Shown piece after piece: positions 41,926 through 52,417 of a DNA stretch of 58,836 bases. Source of the DNA: Trichomonas tenax. Its lineage: Eukaryota; Parabasalia; Trichomonadida; Trichomonadidae. The translations under genes were made by a program, and so were the position numbers. The notes below the pieces were generated by a model. It was not told the DNA's origin. It did no database searches and saw only the letters and a program-made list of their open reading frames with translations. Numbering within the stretch: position 1 is the first letter of the stretch; every line of letters begins with the position of its first letter. The DNA is taken from the NCBI GenBank assembly GCA_023091735.1, contig JALKBU010000226.1:1-58836 (forward strand), read 5' to 3'.

Positions 41926-42400
41926 ATATATTCTTTTTGTTATTGTTATAATTTATAAAAGTATCTTTGTTTTGAAATTGAACGTTTCCCCAATACTCTA
42001 ATTTCGATATTCACATATTGTCATCTTTGATCTCTCTACATATGCAATAACTCAATCTAATTCATAAATGATATGAAAATTCAATATGACGATCAATAGT
42101 GTTAGAAAACACTATAAAAACAGAATATAGAGAGGAATATTTACCATTTTCCATAAATTACTGTCTAAACTTAGTGTATTCTAATAAAGAATGAATCATT
42201 TCACAATTATTTATGGAAAATCCAATTTTGACAAATAAAGTTGAATTTGACAGCTAAATCAAAAATGCTGACGAATAAATTGTATTTTGACAAGTAAGCA
42301 ATAATTTGACAAGTAAGCAATGATTCCGACAAGTAAATTAATAATTGTCAAATTAATTTAAGTTTCAATAAAAATATTTAAAATATAGACACTTTATTGA
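41926..42400. other. intergenic region with phased motif array
   Basis: No gene recognised. The array at 42229-42336 is described separately; ACTTTATTGA just before the ATG may serve as an initiator. Confidence 0.65.
42229..42336 (+). promoter_or_regulatory. six-copy phased array of TGACAAGTAA motifs
   Basis: Copies start at 42229 (TGACAAATAA), 42248 (TGACAGCTAA), 42269 (TGACGAATAA), 42288 and 42307 (TGACAAGTAA) and 42327 (CGACAAGTAA). Spacings are 19, 21, 19, 19 and 20 bp, close to two helical turns, so all face the same side of the DNA. The array ends 65 bp before the ATG at 42401 and is in sense orientation. It is probably a binding platform for a sequence-specific factor (inference). Confidence 0.7.
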
Positions 42401-45400
42401 ATGCTAATTTCAAAAAAACAAAATTTAGATCAAAATATGGTGAAGGTCCAATTCGATCCCGATCTATCTCAGGAATCGAAGGACCAATTGATCGAAACAA
42501 ACTCAACAGACTCAAATAAACTGAATACAACGGAACTTGCGATATCATTCATCACGTTTTACTTCTCGAGAATATCTTTTTGGTATTATTTTGCAATATT
42601 TATAATGCAATTATGCGTAGAGACACCAGTTTACTTCACATCAACACTCATCCCAATGCTTTTCACATTCGCTTCTTCTGTCGCAATTTATATTTTGCAA
42701 TCAGTTAGAAAACGGAATTTGAACTTTGATACAGACAAAAACAAAGTTACGGTGCGAAGGGAAAAGCAGTGGGTTGAAATATTCCAAGAAAATATCAAAA
42801 GCGGCGACGTTATCAAACTTCATAACGGAGATATCGCTCCTTGTGATGTAGTTTTGCTTGGAACAGGTCGAAATCTTCAAATTGCTGTAAATACGAGAAT
42901 CATTGATGGAAAAAACCAACTTCGTTCAAAAAAGCCAATTCAAACTAACACAGATTTGTTTCATCCCGCGAATATATTGACAACGAATTTTTCTATCGAT
43001 TACAGACGTACACCCGAAGATGAACTTCCGCCACTCACAGAGAGAGTTCAATTCGATGGAATACTCGAATGCGGCGAACAGACGTTTCCAGTTTCCAATG
43101 AACAGTTCATAGAGAAGTTTTCTATCGTGTACCACACCGATGATATCATTGTTGGGGCTGTTTACACAGGTTCTGATTGCAGATGTTCATTACATAGCAA
43201 AACAGGTTATTTCCGCTCTACTTTACTCGAAAAGCAACTCAACAGACAGAATATGATACAAATATTGCTTATTTTCTTCTTATCATTAATTTTAGCAACA
43301 GTTTCAATGTTTTATCGAGATATTGCTGACGCTTGGCCATTAACGACACGCACACCGACATTGCAGTACTTTGCATCAAATTTTGCGAACTTTTTGGTCC
43401 TTCTTTCTCCACTTTCGCCCTTAGAATTATATTTAATGATTGATATTTCATTATTTATACATTCATTCTTCCTCAAAACTGCAACTCTTTCGTCCGTTAA
43501 CAGATTGGATGAACTAACACACATAGATTCAGTTGTAGCATCAAAATCACTTTTGATTGGAACTTTACCTCCAACAATCAAGCGAATTTATGTGTCAGGT
43601 CAAATGTTTGGCCAATCATTGACATCCCAGCAACTTTCAGAATCAGGAACTCAAAATCCAGAAAATGCAGTTTTTGATGAAACATTTTTCCCAGAAAATA
43701 CTCGCGATCCATTCATAGGATTGTTTTTAGAACATATTTCAGTTTGCCATCAAGCCACTGTTCAATACGATAATAACTTTATCTCATTCATTTCTTCCAT
43801 TCCTGCCGAAGAACCACTTTTAAGACTCGCTTACAAGAATGGTTTAACGTTCATGGGCCGTGGTAAGAATAACATGATTTTATTGAACACGACGAATCTC
43901 TCTGATATACTGATGGGAACGGGATTCACGCAATACCCGAATACCAGCGATGCATTCTTCAGCCAAGTCATTTATATTCCAGCATCGAAGCAGCATCCGA
44001 GAATGTCAGCTTTGATAAGAAATAAAGGCGCAAGCTTGATGTTCACTAGGTGGAGTGTTGGAGAAGAAGTGAATCTCGAGGGACTGCCAATACAAATATT
44101 GAAGGATTTACAAGGACAGGGATTGCAAGTTTCGATATTCTCATACAAAGAAATATCCAACGAAGACCTCAATTTCTCGGGTCCAGATTTGATCCAAAAG
44201 TTCGCTGAACTTGAGAGAACAAGCACATTCCTTGCTATGGTTGGCTTCGAGGATCCACAGCGAGATGGTGTTCTTGCTTTCATCAACAGAGTCCGATGGT
44301 GTGGGATTCAGATTGTTTTTCCTTCACAGTCAGGAAGATCGACATTAATAACACACGCGTTAAGTCTCGGAATATTAAAGAAGAACCAAGATCCGATGGT
44401 GTTAAGAGGCAGCACTCAGCTTGATGTTGATGCTGAGCTAGAAAGGATGTCTTCTAATTTAGGAGCATTCGATGATTCTTTGTTAGTTTCTGGTTCACAA
44501 ATCAAATTTATCGTTGAATCAAAAGTGAAAAATGTTCCTCAACTTCTGAAGTTTTTCACAGTAATTTTGATCGAGAACTGCGAATCCAACCAAGTGCAAG
44601 ACTTGGTAACATACATGAGGAGGTCTGGAAAGATGACAGTGATAGGAATAGGTCAATCAATATCAGACAGCGGCTACATGAGTGCCTCATCAATGTCGAT
44701 AACCGTCACCGATGATTCTCCAACGCCGTGCGGTATTGTTAGTGATCTCACAGTGGAAAGATTCGATCAGCTTAGTGAGATCATTTTCGTTACATGTTCT
44801 TGGCTGTGTGATAGAATAACAACGATGATTAACTTCACTATTCCTCGCGACACTTTCTTAGCTTTCCTTCAGCTTTCTTATCAGTTCCAAGCTGCATTCT
44901 CAGGAACTCCTTTATTCACAGCTCCTCTTATTTTATCGATTTTGTTGTTCACGGGAGCTCCAGCAGTATCTCGTGCTGTGCTTAACAAGCGCGTAGACGA
45001 ATACATATTAAAGACATCGCCACAGCAGAGATACATGAAACAGAAGAAAGTTGTCAGACTTTCATTTTCAAGATTCGCGATTTCAACGACTCTCAGCTTA
45101 TTGGGCTCAGTCTTCACTATCTGGTTCAAGGTATCTGTTGATCATGACGTAAGGCGTCCATACAACGACACAATAAGTTTGTCGGAGTTCAGATATTCCA
45201 TCAGTGCAACATTCATTTTGTCTTGCGTTGCATGGATAGCGACACAAACGGACACGTGGACACTCGCTCACAACATATTCTTGCTCGGGTCAATGATATT
45301 CTTCTTCATGGGCTACGGATTTGCCACAGATACACAAGGAACGGATCAAGGATCGGGAGTTTCTTCTTCGATGAGCACATCAATTATTTCAACTCTTTCC

Positions 45401-45526
45401 ACGTTTTTGTTCCCTATAATATCAGTTTTCCTTCAGTTCTCATACACCCTCTTCAAGAGGTTCATCGAGCAAGAGCGTCAAGAAGCTCGACATAACACTC
45501 CACAAGAAACTGTTGAATTATTATAA
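42401..45526 (+). CDS. P4-ATPase-like membrane protein lacking all catalytic motifs
   Basis: 1041 residues, colinear with P4-ATPase lipid flippases. Two N-terminal membrane helices (about 47-100) lead into an actuator-like domain (KSGDVIKLHNGDIAPCDVVLLG). Two more helices near 280-350 precede a phosphorylation-like domain, and about six helices close the protein (800-1020). Every signature is altered. The actuator DGET is DGKN (169-172). The phosphorylation motif DKTGT reads SKSLL (381-385), so the aspartyl-phosphate site is gone. The TGDK hinge is PSQS (641-644). The GDGxND motif reads GIGQSISD (749-756). The nucleotide-domain KGA (NKGASLMFTRW) is kept. The full-length uninterrupted frame suggests selection for a non-transport role such as a partner subunit, sensor or scaffold. 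That role is inference; the losses are seen directly. Confidence 0.85.
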   Translation: MLISKKQNLDQNMVKVQFDPDLSQESKDQLIETNSTDSNKLNTTELAISFITFYFSRISFWYYFAIFIMQLCVETPVYFTSTLIPMLFTFASSVAIYILQSVRKRNLNFDTDKNKVTVRREKQWVEIFQENIKSGDVIKLHNGDIAPCDVVLLGTGRNLQIAVNTRIIDGKNQLRSKKPIQTNTDLFHPANILTTNFSIDYRRTPEDELPPLTERVQFDGILECGEQTFPVSNEQFIEKFSIVYHTDDIIVGAVYTGSDCRCSLHSKTGYFRSTLLEKQLNRQNMIQILLIFFLSLILATVSMFYRDIADAWPLTTRTPTLQYFASNFANFLVLLSPLSPLELYLMIDISLFIHSFFLKTATLSSVNRLDELTHIDSVVASKSLLIGTLPPTIKRIYVSGQMFGQSLTSQQLSESGTQNPENAVFDETFFPENTRDPFIGLFLEHISVCHQATVQYDNNFISFISSIPAEEPLLRLAYKNGLTFMGRGKNNMILLNTTNLSDILMGTGFTQYPNTSDAFFSQVIYIPASKQHPRMSALIRNKGASLMFTRWSVGEEVNLEGLPIQILKDLQGQGLQVSIFSYKEISNEDLNFSGPDLIQKFAELERTSTFLAMVGFEDPQRDGVLAFINRVRWCGIQIVFPSQSGRSTLITHALSLGILKKNQDPMVLRGSTQLDVDAELERMSSNLGAFDDSLLVSGSQIKFIVESKVKNVPQLLKFFTVILIENCESNQVQDLVTYMRRSGKMTVIGIGQSISDSGYMSASSMSITVTDDSPTPCGIVSDLTVERFDQLSEIIFVTCSWLCDRITTMINFTIPRDTFLAFLQLSYQFQAAFSGTPLFTAPLILSILLFTGAPAVSRAVLNKRVDEYILKTSPQQRYMKQKKVVRLSFSRFAISTTLSLLGSVFTIWFKVSVDHDVRRPYNDTISLSEFRYSISATFILSCVAWIATQTDTWTLAHNIFLLGSMIFFFMGYGFATDTQGTDQGSGVSSSMSTSIISTLSTFLFPIISVFLQFSYTLFKRFIEQERQEARHNTPQETVELL

Positions 45527-46891
45527 TCTCACTATTTTCTTTTTGTTTGTATATATTATATTAAATCTTTATATCATAAGTTCATTAAATCCAAGTGAAA
45601 ACAAGAATGAATAGCAATTTTGATTGGAAATTTTCCTTCATTAGCTGAAATAAGCAATTCTAAATAAGCAATCTGTATTATGCATAGCATAAAAATGAGT
45701 GAAGGAAGATCTATGATTGTTGAATGACAATATTCAAAATATGGCAATACTTTATTACGTTCTAAGGAGCTATAAATGCCATAATTCAATAGCTTATGTC
45801 ATGGATATTGTCATGCAGTATGTATAACTTGTTGTGTGATCGGATTTTCCAAAATATAGAATTATCATATACCGAAATTGAACTTCGCATTCTTGAAAAT
45901 CATAATATCTACGGTTCAAATATTGCATTTCCAGTCTTACACAGTCTTAACTCACAATTCAGATTTTCAACATCAAATTTACTAATAAAATCAAGTTTTC
46001 CCTATTACACATGACTATACACAGTCAAGCAAGCATATTGTCAGTTCCAAATTTGGAAATTCACGGATGGATAACGAAATGATTAAATAATCGCGATAGA
46101 AAATTCTTTACGCTTAAATTACAGTAAATATGTTGGTAATGATGCTACAACCATTATATACATCGAAAAGCGATCAAATAATCAACTTTGTAACTTCAAG
46201 AAGGATAAAAATTTATAAATTTATAAACCGGCGAAATTTAAATTTTTGGTGAATATCGATGTAAACTACCGCCGGATATCTGTAGTTTCGATATTTTGTA
46301 ACTGCTTTATAAAAAATCCGTTATATATTTTTTTTCAAATACGACGGTTCTATAAGCAAATAGCTTACATATATAAGTAGAATAAGAATTTTTGTTTTTT
46401 TAAAAATTGTCGATAAATATATTGAAAAGTGCTCAGAAAAATATAATAATTATTGGGAAGTTGATTTTTGATTTAAGACAACAAACTAAACAAATGGTAA
46501 TTATGTTCAATAAATTTATCTCTCTAAGAATTTTATATAATTTATAAAAAGTTCAAAAATTTATCAATCATGATCCACAATATTGTAGGTAATGATTTTT
46601 CCAATAAATTTTTATTGCTTTTTCAGGATTATATTGATAATTATCTCAAAAGTCCTTTTCAATTTATTATCTCACATCTTTAGGTAAATCATCTAATTAA
46701 CATACAGACAATCATTATTATGCTTATAATTTTTGATTTGAGCGTTGAATTTGCATCATCAAATTTTATTGTATTTAATGGAATTTGGTATCTATTAATG
46801 ATGGTATTCATGAATTTTTAAAGAAAATAGATTGATTTTGATTGCGAACAACCTTTATTTTCATTCAATTAAATTGAATGCGTTCACAAAA
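45527..46891. other. AT-rich intergenic region
   Basis: No gene, RNA or strong repeat recognised in about 1.4 kb. Confidence 0.65.
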
Positions 46892-46902
46892 TCACTTCAA
46901 AT
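46892..46902 (+). promoter_or_regulatory. initiator-like TCACTTCAAAT
   Basis: Lies 7-17 bp before the ATG at 46909 of the surface-type protein. It matches the TCAYT initiator pattern and fixes the start, because an in-frame TAA lies just upstream (46870-46872). Confidence 0.5.
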
Positions 46903-46908
46903 TGCATA

Positions 46909-49095
46909 ATGTCATTAACCCGGTTAACATGGGAATGGGTTAAATACCAAGTCTGGGACCAATACAACGCAGACTTCGAAATCAAGTACGTCGACAGAGG
47001 CACTAGGTACCGTACTGCATTCGCTGACGGTGGCTGGTGGCCAGCTTTCAAGGTTGATGATGATTCCACACTCACAAAGGTTCTTGGTATAAACGAAGGT
47101 GTTGCCACATACAAAGATATCACGGTTAAAACAAAGCTCTCAAATCCTCCAGAATTAGGTGATAACTATCTTCTTGTCGAGTGGTTTATTACAAACAATC
47201 ATCCAACAGAGCCACACAGAGTTTCACTTGCTGTCCACTCCGATGTCATGATTGCCAGTAACGACTATGCCACAATTTATTGGTACCTTAATGATGCAGT
47301 TAATAGAAGAGGCCTCACAATGTACGATCCAAGCACAGGTTACAGATTAACATTGATGGTTAAGGATGCTTATAAAGTAACAAATGTTGACAACTTCTGG
47401 TACGGTCGCTGGAGACATTATGAGCTCCATTACTGGGATGATCGCACAGATCCAAACCCACTTCAAAACACAGACTCTGCTTTCTCTTTCGGCTGGCAAA
47501 GACGCGAAGTTAGACCAGGAAAGACAATAAGATTGGCAGTCTTGCTCGGCGTCGGTGCAAACCTCCTCAGCCCTCCAACAATCGAAGTAACATCACAGCT
47601 CCGGGAGAACTACCTTCCAAACAAGAACATCACAGTTGAGGGCAACTGGAAGGGCATCAATCCATCGGATAAGATTCAGGTTAGATACAACTATTTGGGC
47701 CAGGAAGTCAACGTCACAGATTTCATTGATGCCAGCACCAACGGCAATAACAACAACATGGTTATAAAGAACTTCTCGTTCACAATCACAACACCAGCTG
47801 AGGTCGGCAAGTACCCACTCAAGGTATACGCCGTCAACAAGTATGGTATGGTTTCCAACGAGTTCGTTCACAACGTTCTTGTTAATGAAGCTCCACGCCT
47901 CACAATCATCAACGAGATCCAGTCCAAGTACTACACAGGCGGTCAGGTCGAAGTCATCGGTCGCATATGGGATGATACAAAGGCCAACATCTACTATCAG
48001 TTCGATTCTGACTTCAACTTCGAGGCCGATACTCAGTTGATCGTCTGCAACAGAACAGAGCAGCCATTCCGTAAGATCTTCCCTCTCCGTGAAGACAAGA
48101 TCAACTACGGCTCACACGTCCTCAAAATCTGGGCAGAAGACGAGTTCGGCGTCAAGTCTACCATCAAATCTTACAACTTCGAATACAAGGAACTCCATGC
48201 TCCAAAGGTTGAGATCCTCAACACAAACCAGTCCAACGTCTACTACAATGATTACCTGGTCATCAACGGCCGCATCATGGATCAGGATGTCGGTGATTCC
48301 CTCACACTATCCTACAAGACACCCGACAAATCCCCAACAGATCCATTCGAGTTATATGAGACATTCACAGCAACAGGCGGCTGGCAGAACTTCACAGTTT
48401 ACTACCATCTCGCCATATCCCTCCCAGCTGGCATGAACTACATGATCTTCCAGGCTAAGGACCATCTCAATGCCATCTCTGGTGATGCTATCTTCGCATT
48501 CAACGTCTCCAAGTATGACATCGTTGAGAATCCAAGGCCAACACCAAATCCAACAGGCTCTAACATCTACGTTCCATCGGGCGAGAACGGCTCAGAGCTG
48601 GAGTCTGGCTACTACACATCAGATTCCTCCACACAGACATACACAGAGACATCAGTTCTCGACTCCAACGGTGACACATCAACATCATGGACATTGACAG
48701 ACACAAAGGTCATCATCAAGGTCAAGGGTACACCAGCCCCAACAGACAAGCCGACGCCAGCGGCAACAGATGAATTAGTTATCAGTGGCGCTGCCGTCGG
48801 GTCTAAGGTCGAGAAGAAGAGCAATAATCTCGGCAACAAGACAATCTACATTGCTGCTGGCGTCGCTGCTGCTGTTGCCTTTATCATCGCTGCCATAATC
48901 ATTGGTGTTGAGGCCTCCAAGAAGGCCAAGGAGTACAACTTCAACGAAGAAGATGTTGAGAATTGGAACGAAGAAATGGACGATGCTGCAATGGAGAATG
49001 ACAACCCAATCTACAATGATGGCATGGAGGACGATCCATTCGCTAACGAGTTCGATGAGCCAGATGCTCCGGATGGTGGTATATTCCCGGCTTAA
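46909..49095 (+). CDS. surface-type single-pass protein with Ig/cadherin-like repeats and NPxY/DPF tail
   Basis: 728 residues. The N-terminal roughly 230 residues form an aromatic-rich beta domain (KYVDRGTRYRTAF, GGWWPAF, FWYGRWRHYELHYW). About three Ig/cadherin-like beta repeats follow (about 230-535, with recurring EAPRLTIINE, HAPKVEILNT and the like), then a Thr/Ser/Pro stalk (540-640), one membrane helix (645-667, Ala/Ile-rich) and an acidic tail. The tail carries NPIY (699-702), an endocytic NPxY signal, and DPF (709-711), a motif that binds the AP-2 appendage in other eukaryotes. This tail type recurs in trichomonad surface proteins. No signal peptide precedes the beta domain, and an in-frame stop upstream excludes a longer N-terminus. 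The gene may therefore be 5'-truncated or use internal signal-anchor insertion. Codons are C-ending, suggesting high expression. Confidence 0.85.
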   Translation: MSLTRLTWEWVKYQVWDQYNADFEIKYVDRGTRYRTAFADGGWWPAFKVDDDSTLTKVLGINEGVATYKDITVKTKLSNPPELGDNYLLVEWFITNNHPTEPHRVSLAVHSDVMIASNDYATIYWYLNDAVNRRGLTMYDPSTGYRLTLMVKDAYKVTNVDNFWYGRWRHYELHYWDDRTDPNPLQNTDSAFSFGWQRREVRPGKTIRLAVLLGVGANLLSPPTIEVTSQLRENYLPNKNITVEGNWKGINPSDKIQVRYNYLGQEVNVTDFIDASTNGNNNNMVIKNFSFTITTPAEVGKYPLKVYAVNKYGMVSNEFVHNVLVNEAPRLTIINEIQSKYYTGGQVEVIGRIWDDTKANIYYQFDSDFNFEADTQLIVCNRTEQPFRKIFPLREDKINYGSHVLKIWAEDEFGVKSTIKSYNFEYKELHAPKVEILNTNQSNVYYNDYLVINGRIMDQDVGDSLTLSYKTPDKSPTDPFELYETFTATGGWQNFTVYYHLAISLPAGMNYMIFQAKDHLNAISGDAIFAFNVSKYDIVENPRPTPNPTGSNIYVPSGENGSELESGYYTSDSSTQTYTETSVLDSNGDTSTSWTLTDTKVIIKVKGTPAPTDKPTPAATDELVISGAAVGSKVEKKSNNLGNKTIYIAAGVAAAVAFIIAAIIIGVEASKKAKEYNFNEEDVENWNEEMDDAAMENDNPIYNDGMEDDPFANEFDEPDAPDGGIFPA

Positions 49096-49711
49096 ATTGC
49101 GGTTATTTTAGTTTTCACTAATTTAATTATTCACCCATTTTATCAGGGATACCTATGAGTAAAGAATTCACCATTTTTTTATCATACATTCCAATCAAAA
49201 TCATCTTTCTCTGTGTTTTCACAAAAGAAAATTCTTTGAAAATTATGACATTTTTATAGTCTTTATTTTCATTCACAGTCTTCAAATGTGTAATCACCAC
49301 ATCCATCGGAATATTCTAATGCCAATCGCATTCTCTCATTCCATTATTTATTTCCAAATTTGAAAATCTTTTAGCTAAATAAATGTAATATACTGTATTT
49401 ATGAATATGGTACAATATAAAAGTCAAAATTAAATAAAATCCTCGATGAAATCATAGTCCATTAATCATTGTCATCAAAGATATCAAGCATTTCTGGATT
49501 TCTCAAAAAATTAGCACATAAACCAGGAAAATTGCTAAAGCTTTAGATACATATTATAGATCTTAAAGACCAGTCATTAATTTTGATATTATCTTTGACA
49601 TTTCTCAATTTTTAATTTTTTATGGGCTTAAACATTAAATCATATCTAAAATCAAACATAATGAGTATATTTATATAATATAAAACAAATAAATAACAAA
49701 AATAAGTGCGA
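49096..49711. other. AT-rich convergent spacer
   Basis: The 3' ends of the surface-type gene and the coiled-coil gene face each other; nothing else recognised. Confidence 0.65.
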
Positions 49712-52378
49712 TTACGAGGCTTCACTCAAATCTGGAGTGATTGTGGACTCTCTCTGCGTCAAAATGAACGTCAGCAGGAGATCAACGAGGTTCTCAAGAA
49801 GCGCCAAAGATCTGTCTGTCTTATCTGCAGGAAGAGGCTTCTGCAGACCACGCATCAAAATGTCGAGTGCGAACTGATACATGTCAAGTAATTCTCTGTA
49901 CTCGATGACCAATGTGTCTACTGGCTTGTTGACTTTGAAGCTCTGATTGACTGTGTAGACTTTCTTTGTAACGATATATTTTAGCCATGGATCGAGCGCG
50001 TCTTGTGTCTGCGGTTTCATGTTCTCGAACCATCTTGAGAACTTCGTCCAATGCCTTGTGATGTCTTTCCTCGACATCTCTGTGATGGTGTCCTTTGTGG
50101 CACTGTTGCTTGTGAATGGAGTCTCAATGGAGTAGAAGTGCAAGGCCATGCTGTCCATTGCAGCTAATAAGCTGTCTATGGTGATCTGGCCGCCTCCGAG
50201 CAATGTGGACTCTCTGAACATCTCGAAGATCTGTTCATAAGGACCACTGAATCCAAGGCCTTGAAGCATTGCGACGAAGCTCTCGAAATCAACACCTGTC
50301 GTTGAGTTTTGCCCAGTGAACTTCTTGGAGTTGAACATGAGTTTGACTGCATTCCTCCTCTTATGGCGTTCGTTTCTGTAGTATTTCATCAAGATTGTAA
50401 TGAAAGCTGCGTAATCGATGTAGTCGCTGACAGCGAGTTTATGCGCTTCAGTCATCATTCCTGCGAGTGCTGGTGAGAAAACGCCGACAACTTTCTGAAG
50501 GAGTTCTTTGCATTTAGCGTAAGGAACATTCAAAATCGATGGTGCATCAGAAGAAATTGATGGAAGACCAACTAAAGCAAATCTGATTTCGTTGAAGAAG
50601 CTGAGTTCATCAACAGTGTATGATTCTAACAAGAATTTAACGAATAATTTAGCTTCCGGAGAATTTGATCTGGAAGCAATTCTATAAACACGTGCAGCTC
50701 TCTGAAGAGAAGCGAAGATTGTGTCACCATCTTTGCAGAAGTATTCGATGACGAATTCAGGAAACCTTGGCTTTGGTTGTCCCATTCTCTCATGCCACTT
50801 GTCTGAGATGTATTTAGCTTGGAAGAGCTGTCTAATAACTGAGAAAACATTGATGCTCGATCTCGAATCACCTTGTTCTGTGTTATGGCTTCTGATGTAC
50901 TGAATGAACCTTGGATCCTGATTTATTGCAGCTCTAACACTCATTGATCCATCGCCAAGCAAATTGAGATTGAGCCCATCGAATTGTTCAGTGATGTGAA
51001 TTAACTCATCAGCTCTCTTTTCGATGGCTCTAATCATGAGAGAATAGTCGCAGGAAAGAAGCAATGAATCGAGTTCTTCATTGATCTGCTGCTCATTTGG
51101 ATTTGGAGATATTGGATTGTTTGCACGAGCGAAAACTTCAGCGATTGCATCATAAGCACGAGAAAGTTTCTGGTTAACGCGAATATATGGATCTGGATCG
51201 ACATTTGTTCTCACTTTACGTTTAACACGCTGTGGTGTTGATGCTTCATCAGGAGTAACAGATCCGCTTGTGTTTGTTTGCAAGTTTTCAACCTGCTTCG
51301 CTAAATCTTCGTCATCATCTGCCTGTTCATCAGTTATTCCTGATTCGATGTTTTGAAGATTGAGCTTTGTTTGAAGACGATATTTCGTTGAGATGGCATC
51401 AGCAAGATCACGGCGGAGTTGAGAGTTCGCTTGCTCAAGAAGTGCCTTTTGATCTTCTGCTTCTTTGATTTGTTTTTGAAGTTTCGTTAATTGAACTTTA
51501 AGCTTCGATATTTCTGATTCTTTGTTTTGCATCTTTCTCTCCAAAGATTCATGTTTCTGTTTAAGTTCTTCGAGTGTCATATACACAGAGTCACTCTGGA
51601 ACTCAATGAAAACTCTGTGCAAAGCTTTAACATGTTCTTCGAGTTGTGCTTTTTGTTCAAGGAATCTTTTCATCGAAGAATCGTATTCTTCTTTGTTTGC
51701 TTCCATTTCCTGCTTGATTTCCGCGATTTGTCTTGCACAATCTTCACGAGCATCATTAACACGTTCAGTTGACGTATCGATAACTTTTGTTAAGTTTTCT
51801 TCGATGTTTTTGTTGTGTTCCTCGAGATCGCGAATCTTTTCACGACATTTTTGACCGTCATCTTGCAGCAAAGTAAAAATCGCAGCGTAAGAATTTCTCG
51901 CTTTTTCGACAATTTCGCATCTTTCTATACATTCTGCCCTTAATTGGTCGGAAAGTTGATCAAGAAGCATATCTGTAACGCTTTGGAGCTGATTTGCTCG
52001 ATCAACTTCGTTTCCACCTGCAATTAAACGTACTTGTTCATCATAATTTTGAATAACAGCAAGAGCTTCGTCTCTTGTCGCGTAATGGTCATTAATATTT
52101 GGATGGGAATGCGCCCAAGTCGAGTTTGATAATCGAACAGCGAAAGTTCCATCGTCTTGCTTCGTTCTTTGCATAGGAGCATCCATCATTATGCTCTGCG
52201 GACGCTGTGGTATGACTGGTTTCACTACTTTCAGCTGCTCTGTCTCGAAAGGAAGTTGTTTAATCTGAATTACTGATTTTGCTTGTTGTTTAGTCACTGT
52301 GCCGTGCTCTGGGGCCTCTCGGCCGTTCAGAGAGGGCATAAAATATAAGTCAAGTGAAGTTCTATTGACACTTGACAT
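49712..52378 (-). CDS. TSNAXIP1-like coiled-coil protein, probably axonemal or cytoskeletal
   Basis: About 888 residues from the first ATG (52378), which follows a TCACTTTTCGATT initiator by about 27 bases. Near residue 135, LSDQLRAECIERCEIVEKARNSYAAIF resembles the N-terminal domain of TSNAXIP1 and related flagellar proteins (helix with C-x-E-R-C/G). A coiled coil spans about 155-370. The rest is helical and partly globular, with a segment near 700 (AFITILMKYYRNERHKRRNAVKLMF, then DFESFVAMLQGLGFSGPYEQIFEMF) that looks EF-hand-like without full calcium loops. Relatives in other eukaryotes localise to axonemes or centrioles; trichomonads have several flagella and an elaborate cytoskeleton, which fits. 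Family assignment is moderate. Confidence 0.85.
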   Translation of the reverse strand: MSSVNRTSLDLYFMPSLNGREAPEHGTVTKQQAKSVIQIKQLPFETEQLKVVKPVIPQRPQSIMMDAPMQRTKQDDGTFAVRLSNSTWAHSHPNINDHYATRDEALAVIQNYDEQVRLIAGGNEVDRANQLQSVTDMLLDQLSDQLRAECIERCEIVEKARNSYAAIFTLLQDDGQKCREKIRDLEEHNKNIEENLTKVIDTSTERVNDAREDCARQIAEIKQEMEANKEEYDSSMKRFLEQKAQLEEHVKALHRVFIEFQSDSVYMTLEELKQKHESLERKMQNKESEISKLKVQLTKLQKQIKEAEDQKALLEQANSQLRRDLADAISTKYRLQTKLNLQNIESGITDEQADDDEDLAKQVENLQTNTSGSVTPDEASTPQRVKRKVRTNVDPDPYIRVNQKLSRAYDAIAEVFARANNPISPNPNEQQINEELDSLLLSCDYSLMIRAIEKRADELIHITEQFDGLNLNLLGDGSMSVRAAINQDPRFIQYIRSHNTEQGDSRSSINVFSVIRQLFQAKYISDKWHERMGQPKPRFPEFVIEYFCKDGDTIFASLQRAARVYRIASRSNSPEAKLFVKFLLESYTVDELSFFNEIRFALVGLPSISSDAPSILNVPYAKCKELLQKVVGVFSPALAGMMTEAHKLAVSDYIDYAAFITILMKYYRNERHKRRNAVKLMFNSKKFTGQNSTTGVDFESFVAMLQGLGFSGPYEQIFEMFRESTLLGGGQITIDSLLAAMDSMALHFYSIETPFTSNSATKDTITEMSRKDITRHWTKFSRWFENMKPQTQDALDPWLKYIVTKKVYTVNQSFKVNKPVDTLVIEYRELLDMYQFALDILMRGLQKPLPADKTDRSLALLENLVDLLLTFILTQRESTITPDLSEAS

Positions 52379-52404
52379 TAAATCAAAAAATTGTTCGTTT
52401 TTTA

Positions 52405-52417
52405 AATCGAAAAGTGA
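52405..52417 (-). promoter_or_regulatory. TCA-type initiator TCACTTTTCGATT
   Basis: Minus strand, about 27 bases before the ATG at 52378 of the TSNAXIP1-like gene; a close match to the trichomonad initiator. Confidence 0.65.
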
